DNA of 58,791 nt. Source: Allokutzneria sp. NRRL B-24872 (lineage in GTDB: Bacteria > Actinomycetota > Actinomycetes > Mycobacteriales > Pseudonocardiaceae). The DNA lies in contig NZ_MUMH01000136.1 in NCBI RefSeq assembly GCF_002155965.1, positions 1 through 58,791 on the forward strand. Direction: 5' to 3'. The notes below the pieces were generated by a model. The model ran no database searches, had not been told where the DNA came from, and worked only from the letters and a program-made list of their open reading frames with translations. Shown piece by piece: positions 51,116 through 58,791 of this stretch. The first letter of the stretch is position 1. Every line of letters begins with the position of its first letter. The position numbers and the translations under genes are program-made.

Positions 51116-52705
51116 GTGAACGCACGATCCCGATGGGGCAGGCGCGTCCTCGCGCCGCTGGCCGCCGTCGCCCTGCTCGCACAACCGCTCGTGGCTTCCG
51201 GGAACGAGGCCCTGCTGGCCGAGAACCTGTTGTCGCACAACAAACCCGTCACCGTGTCCTCGGTGGAGGACGAGACCACCGGTGGCGCGCTCGCCGTGGA
51301 CGGTGACATCGCCACCCGCTGGGCCAGCGCCGAGGGCCTCGATCCGCAGTGGATCGCCGTCGACCTCGGCGGGCCGGCCACGGTCAGCCGGGTGAAGCTG
51401 GTGTGGGAGGCCGCCCACGCCAGTGACTACCAGATCCAGGTGTCCCCGGACGGAAAGGCTTGGCAGGACGCGAAGAAGGTCACCGGGGGAGACGGTGGCA
51501 CCGACGAGATCACCGGGCTGGCCGCCTCAGCCCGGTACGTCCGGGTCCTGGGCACCAAGCGCGCCACCGTCTACGGCTACTCGCTGTTCGAGCTGGAGGT
51601 CCACGGCACGCGCACGGGCGGCGGGGACGTGGAGCCGCCGTCGGCCCCGGCCGGGGTGCGCTCCCCGTCGTCCACTTCGGACAGCATCGACCTCGCGTGG
51701 GACCCCGCGCGGGACAACGTCGGCGTGACCGGTTACGAGATCCTGCGCAACGGCAACGTGATCGGCACCTCCGCGACGACGTCCTTCACCGACACGGGAC
51801 TGGTCTCGGCGACCGCGTTCACCTACACGGTCCGCGCGCGCGACGCGGCGGGCAACGTCTCCGCGCAGAGCACGGCGGTCCAGGCGGGCACCAAGCCGGG
51901 CGGCTCGCCGAACGGAACGGTGATCGTCGTCTCCGGCGACATCGCGAGCCCCGACCTGCCGGACAACCACCGCAACACCGCGAAACTGGTGGAGGGCATC
52001 AAGCCCCAGCACGTGTTGACGGTCGGTGACAACCAGTACCACGACGGCACGATCGCGGAGTACCGCGCGCACTACGACAAGTCCTGGGGCAAGTTCAAGG
52101 CGATCACCAAGCCGACCCCGGGCAACCACGAGTGGAGGGACAACCTCAACGGTTACAAGCAGTACTTCGGATCGATCGCGACACCCCAGGGAAAGCCCTA
52201 CTACAGCTATGACATCGGTGACTTCCACTTCGTAGCACTGGACACCGACCCGATCGTCGACGGCGCCAGCTCCAAGGCCGAGCAGCTGGCCTGGCTGAAG
52301 CGGGACCTCGCCGCGAACACCAAGTCCTGCGTGGTCGGCTACTGGCACCACCCGCGCTTCAACTCGGGCAAGTACGGCGACGACAAGCTCATGGCGCCGG
52401 TGTGGGACGAGTTCGTCAAGGCCCGCGCCGACCTCGTGTTCAGCGGCCACGACCACCACTACGAGCGGCTGAAGCCGTTGAACTCGCAGGGAAAGGTCGA
52501 TGAGGCCAACGGCGTGCGCTCGGCGGTCGTCGGCATCGGCGGGGACAACCTCTACACCCAGATCAAGAAGCGGGAGGGCGTCGAGGCGGCCTTCGCCAAG
52601 CACGGCGTGATGAAGCTGGTGCTCTCGGGCAAGACCTACTCCTGGGAGATCGTCGGCGTCGGCGGGACCCTGCTGGACAAGGCCGGCCCCTACACCTGCC
52701 GCTAG
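51116..52705 (+). CDS. Secreted metallophosphoesterase with F5/8C and Fn3 domains
   Basis: The 529-residue protein has a signal peptide (about 1-30, RRVLAPLAAVALLAQPLVA). A discoidin/F5-8 type C carbohydrate-binding domain (about 40-165) and a fibronectin III domain (about 175-265) follow. Last is a purple-acid-phosphatase-like metallophosphoesterase (about 270-529) with VSGDI, TVGDNQY, PGNHEW, YWHHPRF and SGHDHHYER as metal ligands. It should release phosphate from extracellular substrates while bound to polysaccharide. The GTG start gives a complete signal peptide. Confidence 0.92.
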   Translation: MNARSRWGRRVLAPLAAVALLAQPLVASGNEALLAENLLSHNKPVTVSSVEDETTGGALAVDGDIATRWASAEGLDPQWIAVDLGGPATVSRVKLVWEAAHASDYQIQVSPDGKAWQDAKKVTGGDGGTDEITGLAASARYVRVLGTKRATVYGYSLFELEVHGTRTGGGDVEPPSAPAGVRSPSSTSDSIDLAWDPARDNVGVTGYEILRNGNVIGTSATTSFTDTGLVSATAFTYTVRARDAAGNVSAQSTAVQAGTKPGGSPNGTVIVVSGDIASPDLPDNHRNTAKLVEGIKPQHVLTVGDNQYHDGTIAEYRAHYDKSWGKFKAITKPTPGNHEWRDNLNGYKQYFGSIATPQGKPYYSYDIGDFHFVALDTDPIVDGASSKAEQLAWLKRDLAANTKSCVVGYWHHPRFNSGKYGDDKLMAPVWDEFVKARADLVFSGHDHHYERLKPLNSQGKVDEANGVRSAVVGIGGDNLYTQIKKREGVEAAFAKHGVMKLVLSGKTYSWEIVGVGGTLLDKAGPYTCR

Positions 52706-52740
52706 ACCGTGCTGACCGCGCTCATCCGGGAGGGAGTCCG

Positions 52741-53967
52741 ATGTACATCGCATCAGCGCGCTCCGGTCTGTCCGACATGGACGGTCGAAGGCACGGCCGG
52801 GTCGCAGGGAACGTCCTCGCGTTGGGCGCGGTCAGCCTGGTCACCGACATCTCCTCGGAGATGGTGACAGCGGTCCTGCCGCTGTACCTGGTGCTGGGCT
52901 TGGGTTTCTCGCCGTTGCAGTTCGGCGTGCTCGACGGGCTGTACTCCGGGGTGACCGCGATCGTGCGGGTCTTCGGCGGTACGGTCGCCGACCGCTGGCA
53001 ACGGCGCAAGCTCGTCGCCGGCGTCGGCTACGGCGTCTCGGCGGTGGCCAAGCTCGGGCTGATCGCGGCGGCTGGTTCGGCCACCGCGCTCGGGCTCGTG
53101 CTGGCCGCCGATCGCACCGGGAAGGGGTTGCGGACCGCTCCTCGGGACGCGCTGATCTCGTTGAGCAGCGACCCCGACACGCTCGGCCGGGCCTTCGGCG
53201 TGCACCGGGCGATGGACACCGTCGGAGCGTTCCTCGGCCCGCTCGCGGCCTTCCTGCTGCTGTGGACCGTGGCGGGCGGCTACGACACCGTGTTCTTCGT
53301 CAGCTTCTGCTTCGCGGTGCTCGGCGTGGTGCTGCTCGGCCTGTTCGTGACCGACCGGCGCGATCCGATTCCGTCCACCCGTTCGGCTTCCCTGCGCGCG
53401 GCCTTCGGGCTGTTGCGGGACAAGGATTTTCGGCGGATCTGTTGGTGGGCGGTCGTTCTCGGGCTCGTCACGGTCGGCGACGCCTTCGTGTACCTGTTGC
53501 TGCAGAAGCGGTTGGACATCGCGCCGGAGTACTTCGCGATCCTCCCGCTCGGTACCGCCGGGGTCTACCTGCTGCTCGCGGTGCCGATGGGGCGCCTCGC
53601 GGACCGCTTCGGGCGGTGGCGGGTGTTCCTGGCCGGGCACGTGTCACTGCTCGTCGCCTATGTGCTCTTGGTCGGGGCGGCGGACGGCGTGCTGCTGCTC
53701 GTGACGAGCCTTGCGGCGCACGGGATCTTCTACGCCTGCACGGACGGTGTGCTGATGGCGGCGGCCGGTCCGCTGCTCCCCGCTGAGCTGAAGACGAGCG
53801 GGATGGCGCTGCTGCAAACCGGTCAGGCGCTGGCGAAGCTGTTCTCGTCCGTCCTCTTCGGCGCGGCGTGGACGTTGTGGGGCATGGGAACCGCGGTCAC
53901 CCTCGCCCTGGTCGCGCTCGCGGCGGCCACCCTCGCCGCCGGGTTGTTCGGAAGCATCTCCCAGTGA
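52741..53967 (+). CDS. MFS transporter
   Basis: A 408-residue membrane protein with about 12 helices and the MFS loop 2-3 signature GTVADRWQRRKLV, repeated in the second half as PMGRLADRFGRWRVF. The family exports drugs or small metabolites by proton antiport. It is 35 bp after the phosphoesterase with GGGAGGGAG as ribosome site, and 10 bp before the TolB-like gene, so the three may be co-transcribed. Confidence 0.9.
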   Translation: MYIASARSGLSDMDGRRHGRVAGNVLALGAVSLVTDISSEMVTAVLPLYLVLGLGFSPLQFGVLDGLYSGVTAIVRVFGGTVADRWQRRKLVAGVGYGVSAVAKLGLIAAAGSATALGLVLAADRTGKGLRTAPRDALISLSSDPDTLGRAFGVHRAMDTVGAFLGPLAAFLLLWTVAGGYDTVFFVSFCFAVLGVVLLGLFVTDRRDPIPSTRSASLRAAFGLLRDKDFRRICWWAVVLGLVTVGDAFVYLLLQKRLDIAPEYFAILPLGTAGVYLLLAVPMGRLADRFGRWRVFLAGHVSLLVAYVLLVGAADGVLLLVTSLAAHGIFYACTDGVLMAAAGPLLPAELKTSGMALLQTGQALAKLFSSVLFGAAWTLWGMGTAVTLALVALAAATLAAGLFGSISQ

Positions 53968-53977
53968 GGACGTCACC

Positions 53978-54988
53978 GTGACGAAGAGGATTCTGCTGGC
54001 GCTGCTCACGACCCTCGTGCTGGCTGGCGCGGCGATCACCTACACCGTGCACGCCATGGGGGAGCGGCCCGATCGCCAGCAGGCGGACGCGTCCGTGCTC
54101 GTCGACCGCTCCGGTGCGGTGCGGCTGGACGAGCCGGGGCGCCTGGTCTTCCGCAACACCGCGCCCGGCCCGGACCACGGCAAGGTCGCGTCGGTCTCGC
54201 TGGCCGACCCGACCGGCCCGCGCCGGATCAGCGCGCTGAGCTGCGACCGCTTCTACGTCAGCGCCGGGGCGGGTCTCTGCCTCGCGAGTGCGCCCGGTCC
54301 GTTGCCGAGCGCCGTGGCGGTGTTCGTGGACAAGGAACTCCGCGAGGTGCGCCGCGTGGAGCTGGCGGGGATGCCCAACCGTGCCAAGCTCTCCCCGGAC
54401 GGACTGATGGCGTCGTGGACGACCTTCGTCACCGGTGACACCTACACGACGCCGGGCACGTTCTCCACGCGGACCGGGATCATGGACCGCGCGCAGGACC
54501 AGCTCTACTCCAACATCGAGGGCATCCCGCTGCTGCTGGCGGGGGAGCGCCACCACGCCGAGGACATCAACTACTGGGGTGTGACCTTCGCCCGCGGCAA
54601 CAAGCACTTCTACGCCACCGTGGCCACGGGCGGGCGCACGCACCTCGTCGCGGGCGACTACGACGCCTGGGAGGCGCGGACGCTGCGCGAGAACGCGGAG
54701 TGCCCGTCGCTGTCACCGGACGGCACACGGCTGGCGTTCAAGAAGCGTGTCTCCACCGATGGCGCCCGGCCGTGGCGGGAGCACGTTCTCGACCTCGCGA
54801 CGATGACGGAGACCCCGCTCGCGGAGACGCGCAGCGTGGACGACCAGGCGGCGTGGTTGGACGCGAGGACGGTGGCGTACTCACTGCCGAACGAGCGCGG
54901 TGGCAGCGACGTGTGGGCCGTGCCCGCGGACGGTTCCGGGGCGCCCCGGCTGCTCGTCCCCTCGGGCGCGTCCCCCTCGTCCACCTGA
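53978..54988 (+). CDS. Membrane-anchored TolB/PD40-like beta-propeller protein
   Basis: A 336-residue protein with an N-terminal signal or anchor (ILLALLTTLVLAGAAITYTV) and beta-propeller repeats with PD40 signatures (KLSPDGLMASWTTF, SLSPDGTRLAFKKR, VWAVPADGSGAPRLL). It probably acts outside the membrane as a binding or scaffold protein. No catalytic motif is evident. It starts at GTG 53978, 10 bp after the MFS gene. The exact family is not recognised. Confidence 0.75.
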   Translation: MTKRILLALLTTLVLAGAAITYTVHAMGERPDRQQADASVLVDRSGAVRLDEPGRLVFRNTAPGPDHGKVASVSLADPTGPRRISALSCDRFYVSAGAGLCLASAPGPLPSAVAVFVDKELREVRRVELAGMPNRAKLSPDGLMASWTTFVTGDTYTTPGTFSTRTGIMDRAQDQLYSNIEGIPLLLAGERHHAEDINYWGVTFARGNKHFYATVATGGRTHLVAGDYDAWEARTLRENAECPSLSPDGTRLAFKKRVSTDGARPWREHVLDLATMTETPLAETRSVDDQAAWLDARTVAYSLPNERGGSDVWAVPADGSGAPRLLVPSGASPSST

Positions 54989-55301
54989 GTGAGCGCTGAA
55001 CGGTTGAATTCTGGGCGGATTTTTGCCATTTGTTGTCTGTGTATCAGCGTTGTTGATGACGAATCTCTTTTTTAGGCCATCGACGGTTTTCTCACTGGTC
55101 GCGTTTCCGCAGGTAAACCACTGCCCAGTGGGCTGATCGGGGTAACTTTCCTGCTCCGTTCGGCCCGCTTCGGAGGTCGCGCTGGCCACCGACCTAAGTC
55201 GGGTGAAACGGGTATTCGGTCTCATTACTGTCGCTATTGCCCCCTGCGAAATCCTTTGGGGTTCGCGGGGTCCCTGCATTCCTGCGTCAGGAGGTCCCTC
55301 C
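54989..55301. other. 313-bp intergenic region before subtilase
   Basis: This spacer is AT-rich for the window. Short inverted pieces occur (for example AGGTCG...CGACCT around 55172-55195), but there is no confident riboswitch, terminator or gene. It should contain the subtilase promoter. Confidence 0.5.
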
Positions 55302-57362
55302 ATGCGGCGTTCCCGTCGCGCACTGCTGGTCGCGGCGACCGCGACCTCGGTGCTGCTCTCGGTCGGCGTGGTCAACGCCAGTGGCCAGACCACGGGCGAA
55401 CAGGTCCGGCTCACCGGTGACGGCTCTTTCTCGGTCAGCTTCGACGGCGGCAAGAACTGGAGCCGCCAGCTCCCGACCGCCAAGAAGATCCACCTGGTCA
55501 ACCGCTCGTTCGACCCGAAGTCGGCCGACGCGCAGCGCAACGCCCCCGCCGGGGAGCTGCGTGCCGAGGAGACCGGCGTCTACCTCGTCCAGTTCACCGC
55601 CGCTCCGCTGGACTCGCAGCGCAAGGAGCTGCGCGGGCTCGGCGCCCGGGTCGGCGCGTTCATCCCCGACTACGCCTACGTGGTGCGGATGGACAAGGCC
55701 ACCAGCGAGCGCGTCGCGAAGCTGGACCACGTCCGCTGGGTCGGCGCCTACCAGGCGGGCGACAAGCTCTCGCCCGGGTTGGCCGAGGCGGTCCGCGCGA
55801 AGCAGCGCCTGCCGCAGCACCGCTACCTGCTGACCCTGGTCGAGGCCGACGCCGCTGACCAGAGCGCGCTCGTCGCGGAGATCGGCAAGCTCGGCGGCAA
55901 GGTGGAGAGCGCCTCCGCCAGCCGCCAGCACGTCGAGGCGACCCTGACGCACGACCAGCTGCTGTCCGTCGCCAAGCGCGCCGAGGTGCTCGCCGCGGAG
56001 AAGAACACCGGCGAGGTCGGCACCGACATGGACCTCGCGCGCCAGGACGTCGGCGCGACCACCATCGAGACCGCCGGTGGTTACAAGGGCGAGGGCGTGC
56101 GCGGCGAGGTGATGGACTCCGGGCTGCGCGTCACCCACCAGGAGTTCCAGAAGAACGCGCCGGTCATGCACGGCGGCAACGGCAGCAGCCCGAGCCACGG
56201 CACCTCGACCTACGGCGAGATCTTCGCTTCGGGTGTCTCGGCCAAGCAGCGCGGTCTGCTGTCGGAGGGCCAGGGCATCTTCGCCGCCTACCAGCAGCCC
56301 GACCGCTACAAGCACACCCAGGAGCTGGTGGACCCGGCGGGCAAGTACCGCGCCGTGTTCCAGACCAACAGCTGGGGCAGCCCGCTGACGACCGCGTACA
56401 CCGCGATCTCGTCGGCCTTCGACAAGACGATCTTCGACACCGACCTGTTCATCTGCAACTCGCAGAGCAACGCCGGTTCGCAGCAGTCGCGTCCTGAGGC
56501 GTGGGCGAAGAACGTGCTCTCCGTTGGCGCGCAGTACCACAAGAACACCCTCGACCGCGCTGACGACCAGTGGAACCGCGGCGCCAGCATCGGCCCGGCC
56601 GCTGATGGCCGGATCAAGCCCGATGTGTCGCACTACTACGACAACATCGACACCACTTCCTCCAACGGCGACGCCACGTACACCACGTCCTTCGGTGGCA
56701 CCAGCGGCGCGACGCCGATCACTTGCGGCACCGCGGGTCTGGCGTTCCAGATGTGGGCTGACGGTGTCTTCGACGGCGGTCCCGGCAAGAAGCGCGATGT
56801 CTTCGACAGCCGCCCGCATGCCGCGACCATGAAGGCGCTGCTGATCAACACCGCGAACCAGTACGCGTTCTCCGGTGAGACCCACGACCTGACCCGCGTG
56901 CACCAGGGTTGGGGCACCGCCAGCGTCGGCAACATGTACGAGCTGGCCAAGGCGAACGGGTGGAAGCTGCCCGTGCTGGTGAACGAGTCCGAGGTGCTCA
57001 AGGTCGGCCAGACCAGCACCCACGAGGTCACCACTGACGGCAGCAAGCCGCTGAAGGCCACTCTCGCCTACAGCGACCCCGAGGCGGCTCCGTCCGCGGC
57101 CAAGACCCTCGTCAACGACCTGACGCTCAAGGTCACCGCGCCCGACGGCACCGTCTACTGGGGCAACAACGGCCTGCGCGCAGGCAACTTCTCCACTCCC
57201 GGTGGTTCCGCCGACACCATCGACAACGTCGAGAACGTGATCATCGAGAAGCCCGCCGCGGGCACCTGGAAGATCGAGGTCTCCGCGGACGCGATCAACG
57301 TCGACGCCCACCGGGAGACCCCGGACACCGACGCCGACTTCGCGCTCGTCGTGACCAAGTAG
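55302..57362 (+). CDS. Secreted S8-family (subtilisin-like) serine peptidase
   Basis: The 686-residue protein has a signal peptide (RRSRRALLVAATATSVLLSVGVVNASG). An N-terminal prodomain-like part of about 230 residues includes TGVYLVQFTAAPLDSQRKEL and a repeat of it. The S8 catalytic domain has Asp about 271 (GEVMDSG), His about 299 (SHGTST) and Ser about 468 (GGTSGATP), with the oxyanion Asn likely in QSNAG. A C-terminal beta-sandwich (P/proprotein-like, ATLAYSDPEAAP, TWKIEVSA) completes it. ATG 55302 is preceded by AGGAGG. It is a secreted protease with an intact triad. Confidence 0.93.
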   Translation: MRRSRRALLVAATATSVLLSVGVVNASGQTTGEQVRLTGDGSFSVSFDGGKNWSRQLPTAKKIHLVNRSFDPKSADAQRNAPAGELRAEETGVYLVQFTAAPLDSQRKELRGLGARVGAFIPDYAYVVRMDKATSERVAKLDHVRWVGAYQAGDKLSPGLAEAVRAKQRLPQHRYLLTLVEADAADQSALVAEIGKLGGKVESASASRQHVEATLTHDQLLSVAKRAEVLAAEKNTGEVGTDMDLARQDVGATTIETAGGYKGEGVRGEVMDSGLRVTHQEFQKNAPVMHGGNGSSPSHGTSTYGEIFASGVSAKQRGLLSEGQGIFAAYQQPDRYKHTQELVDPAGKYRAVFQTNSWGSPLTTAYTAISSAFDKTIFDTDLFICNSQSNAGSQQSRPEAWAKNVLSVGAQYHKNTLDRADDQWNRGASIGPAADGRIKPDVSHYYDNIDTTSSNGDATYTTSFGGTSGATPITCGTAGLAFQMWADGVFDGGPGKKRDVFDSRPHAATMKALLINTANQYAFSGETHDLTRVHQGWGTASVGNMYELAKANGWKLPVLVNESEVLKVGQTSTHEVTTDGSKPLKATLAYSDPEAAPSAAKTLVNDLTLKVTAPDGTVYWGNNGLRAGNFSTPGGSADTIDNVENVIIEKPAAGTWKIEVSADAINVDAHRETPDTDADFALVVTK

Positions 57363-57373
57363 TTCCCTGTCGG

Positions 57374-57407
57374 AACGGGGTGCCACCTCCGGGTGGTGCC
57401 CCGTTTT
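57374..57407. terminator. Strong hairpin terminator
   Basis: AACGGGGTGCCACC (57374-57387) pairs with GGTGGTGCCCCGTT (57392-57405) with two G-U pairs and a TCCG loop, and a short T run follows. It serves the subtilase gene, and perhaps the convergent HNH gene. Confidence 0.85.
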
Positions 57408-57412
57408 CGCGT

Positions 57413-58624
57413 TCAGCCAAGCTTTTCGTCGACCCTGATGTTGCGCGTCGGTTTCTGGTCGGGGTCGATCCACCTCGGCGGGATGAACGTCGGGAGCCCG
57501 TTGTCGAAGATGATCTCCCAGCCTTCGTCGTGCATCACGTGATGATGATGTGAGCACAGCAGGACGAGGTTGTCGATCTTCGTCTCCCCGCCGTGAAGCC
57601 AATGCACGACGTGATGAGCTTCCGTCCACGCCGGAGGCCGATCACACCCCGGGAAGGCGCATCCTTTGTCCCGCACCGCCAACCCCTTGCGCATGGCCGG
57701 TGTCGCGGTGCGGTTGCTTCGTCCTACGTCGAGCAACCGTCCCTCGCTGCCCAACAGGACGGGCAGGATGTTGGCGTCGCAAGCGATCTGTCGGGCGAGT
57801 CCGGCGCTGATGGGGTCGCCCCAGGCGGTGAAGCCGGTGCCGAGGCTGGCCATCAAGTCCGCGTAGGAGATCGTCACGATCACCTGCGGTCGTTCACCGC
57901 CGTGGGTGGGCAGGGCTTTCGCGGTCAATGCCAGGTCGATGACTTCGGCGAAGGCATCGGCGTAGCGCTGCTCGGTGGTCCGGTCATCACCGGTGCGGTT
58001 CTTCGCCAGGGCGTGCAGCAGGGCTTGGATCTTCTGCCCGGTGAGGGCGTCGAAGCTGCCGATGAGGTGCAGGTGGCCGTGTTCGTCGGTGCCCATCTTC
58101 ACCGACCGCTGCGCGATCCCCTCTTTCTCATCCCGATACGTGCCCTCCGGATCGATCGTCGCCCGCGCGACCTTCGCCGCGTACATCAACTGCCGAGGAT
58201 TCAACCGGGGTGCGTGGCGGCAGAGAACCTTCTCGACCTTCTTCGCCTTGTCGGCGGGGACTTTGTCGACGGTGTTGGCGATGATCTGCGCGTGCCGCAC
58301 GCTGATCTTCCCCGCGTGCAGCTTCTTCCGGGTCCTGTCCAACCCGGGCAACCGTTGCACCAACTGACTACGCCGAGCCGCATCCTCCGGCGCGATCTTC
58401 AAAGTGGTGCGCAACAGGACTGTCAGGTCCTTGCAACCCTGCCGCGCGGGCACACCCTGAGCTTCCGCCTCAGCGGCTACCTCGATCGCCGAAGCGGTCA
58501 CGATGTTGATGAGCTTCTCGTGCTCCCGCAGACAGTCCAGCAGCGCGTCACCGGTCAACTTGTAGGCATCCCGCTCACGAAGATGAGCCTGCAACGAAGC
58601 AATCAAACCCTTGGTATCAAACAA
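57413..58624 (-). CDS. DUF222/HNH endonuclease-domain protein (13E12-type)
   Basis: About 403 residues from TTG 58624, which has AGGGGGAG just upstream; an open frame extends to 58780 without a plausible start. DUF222 occupies about 20-260. A C-terminal HNH domain follows: CAFPGCDRPPAWTEAHHVVHW with LLCSHHHHVMHDEGW, including zinc cysteines and the catalytic His pair. This family is multicopy in actinomycetes (13E12 in Mycobacterium) with unknown biological role. The gene has more AT-rich codon use than its neighbours, suggesting recent mobility. Confidence 0.88.
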   Translation of the reverse strand: MFDTKGLIASLQAHLRERDAYKLTGDALLDCLREHEKLINIVTASAIEVAAEAEAQGVPARQGCKDLTVLLRTTLKIAPEDAARRSQLVQRLPGLDRTRKKLHAGKISVRHAQIIANTVDKVPADKAKKVEKVLCRHAPRLNPRQLMYAAKVARATIDPEGTYRDEKEGIAQRSVKMGTDEHGHLHLIGSFDALTGQKIQALLHALAKNRTGDDRTTEQRYADAFAEVIDLALTAKALPTHGGERPQVIVTISYADLMASLGTGFTAWGDPISAGLARQIACDANILPVLLGSEGRLLDVGRSNRTATPAMRKGLAVRDKGCAFPGCDRPPAWTEAHHVVHWLHGGETKIDNLVLLCSHHHHVMHDEGWEIIFDNGLPTFIPPRWIDPDQKPTRNIRVDEKLG

Positions 58625-58791
58625 CTTTCTCCCCCTCTTCTCCCTCCTTCCATTGTCCCAAATGCGAAGATCGACATCCTCTCGCCATAGGGTGAACACG
58701 TTGTGTGACAAGGGGTTCGTCGACTCCGTCGACCTCACACGCCCAGGCGTCCGCCACGCCGAAACGCAATCCCCTCCCAACAGAACACGCG

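Noticed and set aside
54989-55301. Riboswitch (for example c-di-AMP type) before the subtilase
   Set aside because: I could not find the conserved blocks of any known class; only short unconvincing inverted pieces.

Overview
The window is high-GC actinomycete chromosome. The dense operons with 4-base ATGA/GTGA overlaps, many GTG/TTG starts, a LAL regulator, a class III lanthipeptide-type synthetase, a DUF222/HNH gene and a GT87 mannosyltransferase suggest a Pseudonocardiales-type organism (Lentzea, Saccharothrix, Allokutzneria or Kutzneria relatives). That placement is inference. No rRNA, tRNA, CRISPR array, insertion sequence or prophage was seen.

Layout. 1-20 kb is mostly household and membrane-associated genes: an ABC exporter whose ATPase is fused to a secreted-type alpha/beta hydrolase, two tandem ABM monooxygenases, a TerC-family protein behind what looks like a complete yybP-ykoY Mn2+ riboswitch, a zinc alcohol dehydrogenase divergent from an IclR regulator, an S9 peptidase, a GNAT, a RES-type toxin/antitoxin pair, a GT87 transferase, a DUF885 protein and a small membrane-stress-like operon. 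18-26 kb holds two paralogous zinc-ribbon methyltransferases flanking a STAND/NB-ARC NTPase with an RHIM-like amyloid motif and a CDP-glycerol-transferase-like gene that contains a heptanucleotide repeat.

24.1-39.9 kb (minus strand) is one six-gene operon for a secondary lipid, probably a methylated glycolipid. It encodes a PfaA/PfaD-like iterative synthase (two NMO/ER-like domains-KS-AT-ACP-ACP-KR), a second synthase (KS-AT-DH-PPTase), a free ACP, an alpha/beta hydrolase, an MGT-type glycosyltransferase and a methyltransferase. Its promoter region carries five CTCAAG/CTTGAG-type boxes at an exact 11-bp period.

42.2-50.0 kb looks like a small RiPP cluster: a class III-type kinase/lyase/cyclase synthetase with no zinc ligands, a 76-residue cysteine-free candidate precursor with a class III-like leader motif, a LAL regulator and a covalent-FAD oxidase. 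The synthetase promoter and the oxidase promoter share an identical 18-bp box plus two downstream heptamers, at matching distances from the two start codons. This ties the genes into one regulon and is the strongest candidate for an undescribed system here.

50.2-58.8 kb contains idi, a secreted metallophosphoesterase, an MFS transporter, a TolB-like protein, a secreted subtilase and a DUF222/HNH gene. A 13-bp palindrome, GTCCAC(A/T)GTGGAC, recurs seven times across the window, mostly inside genes.
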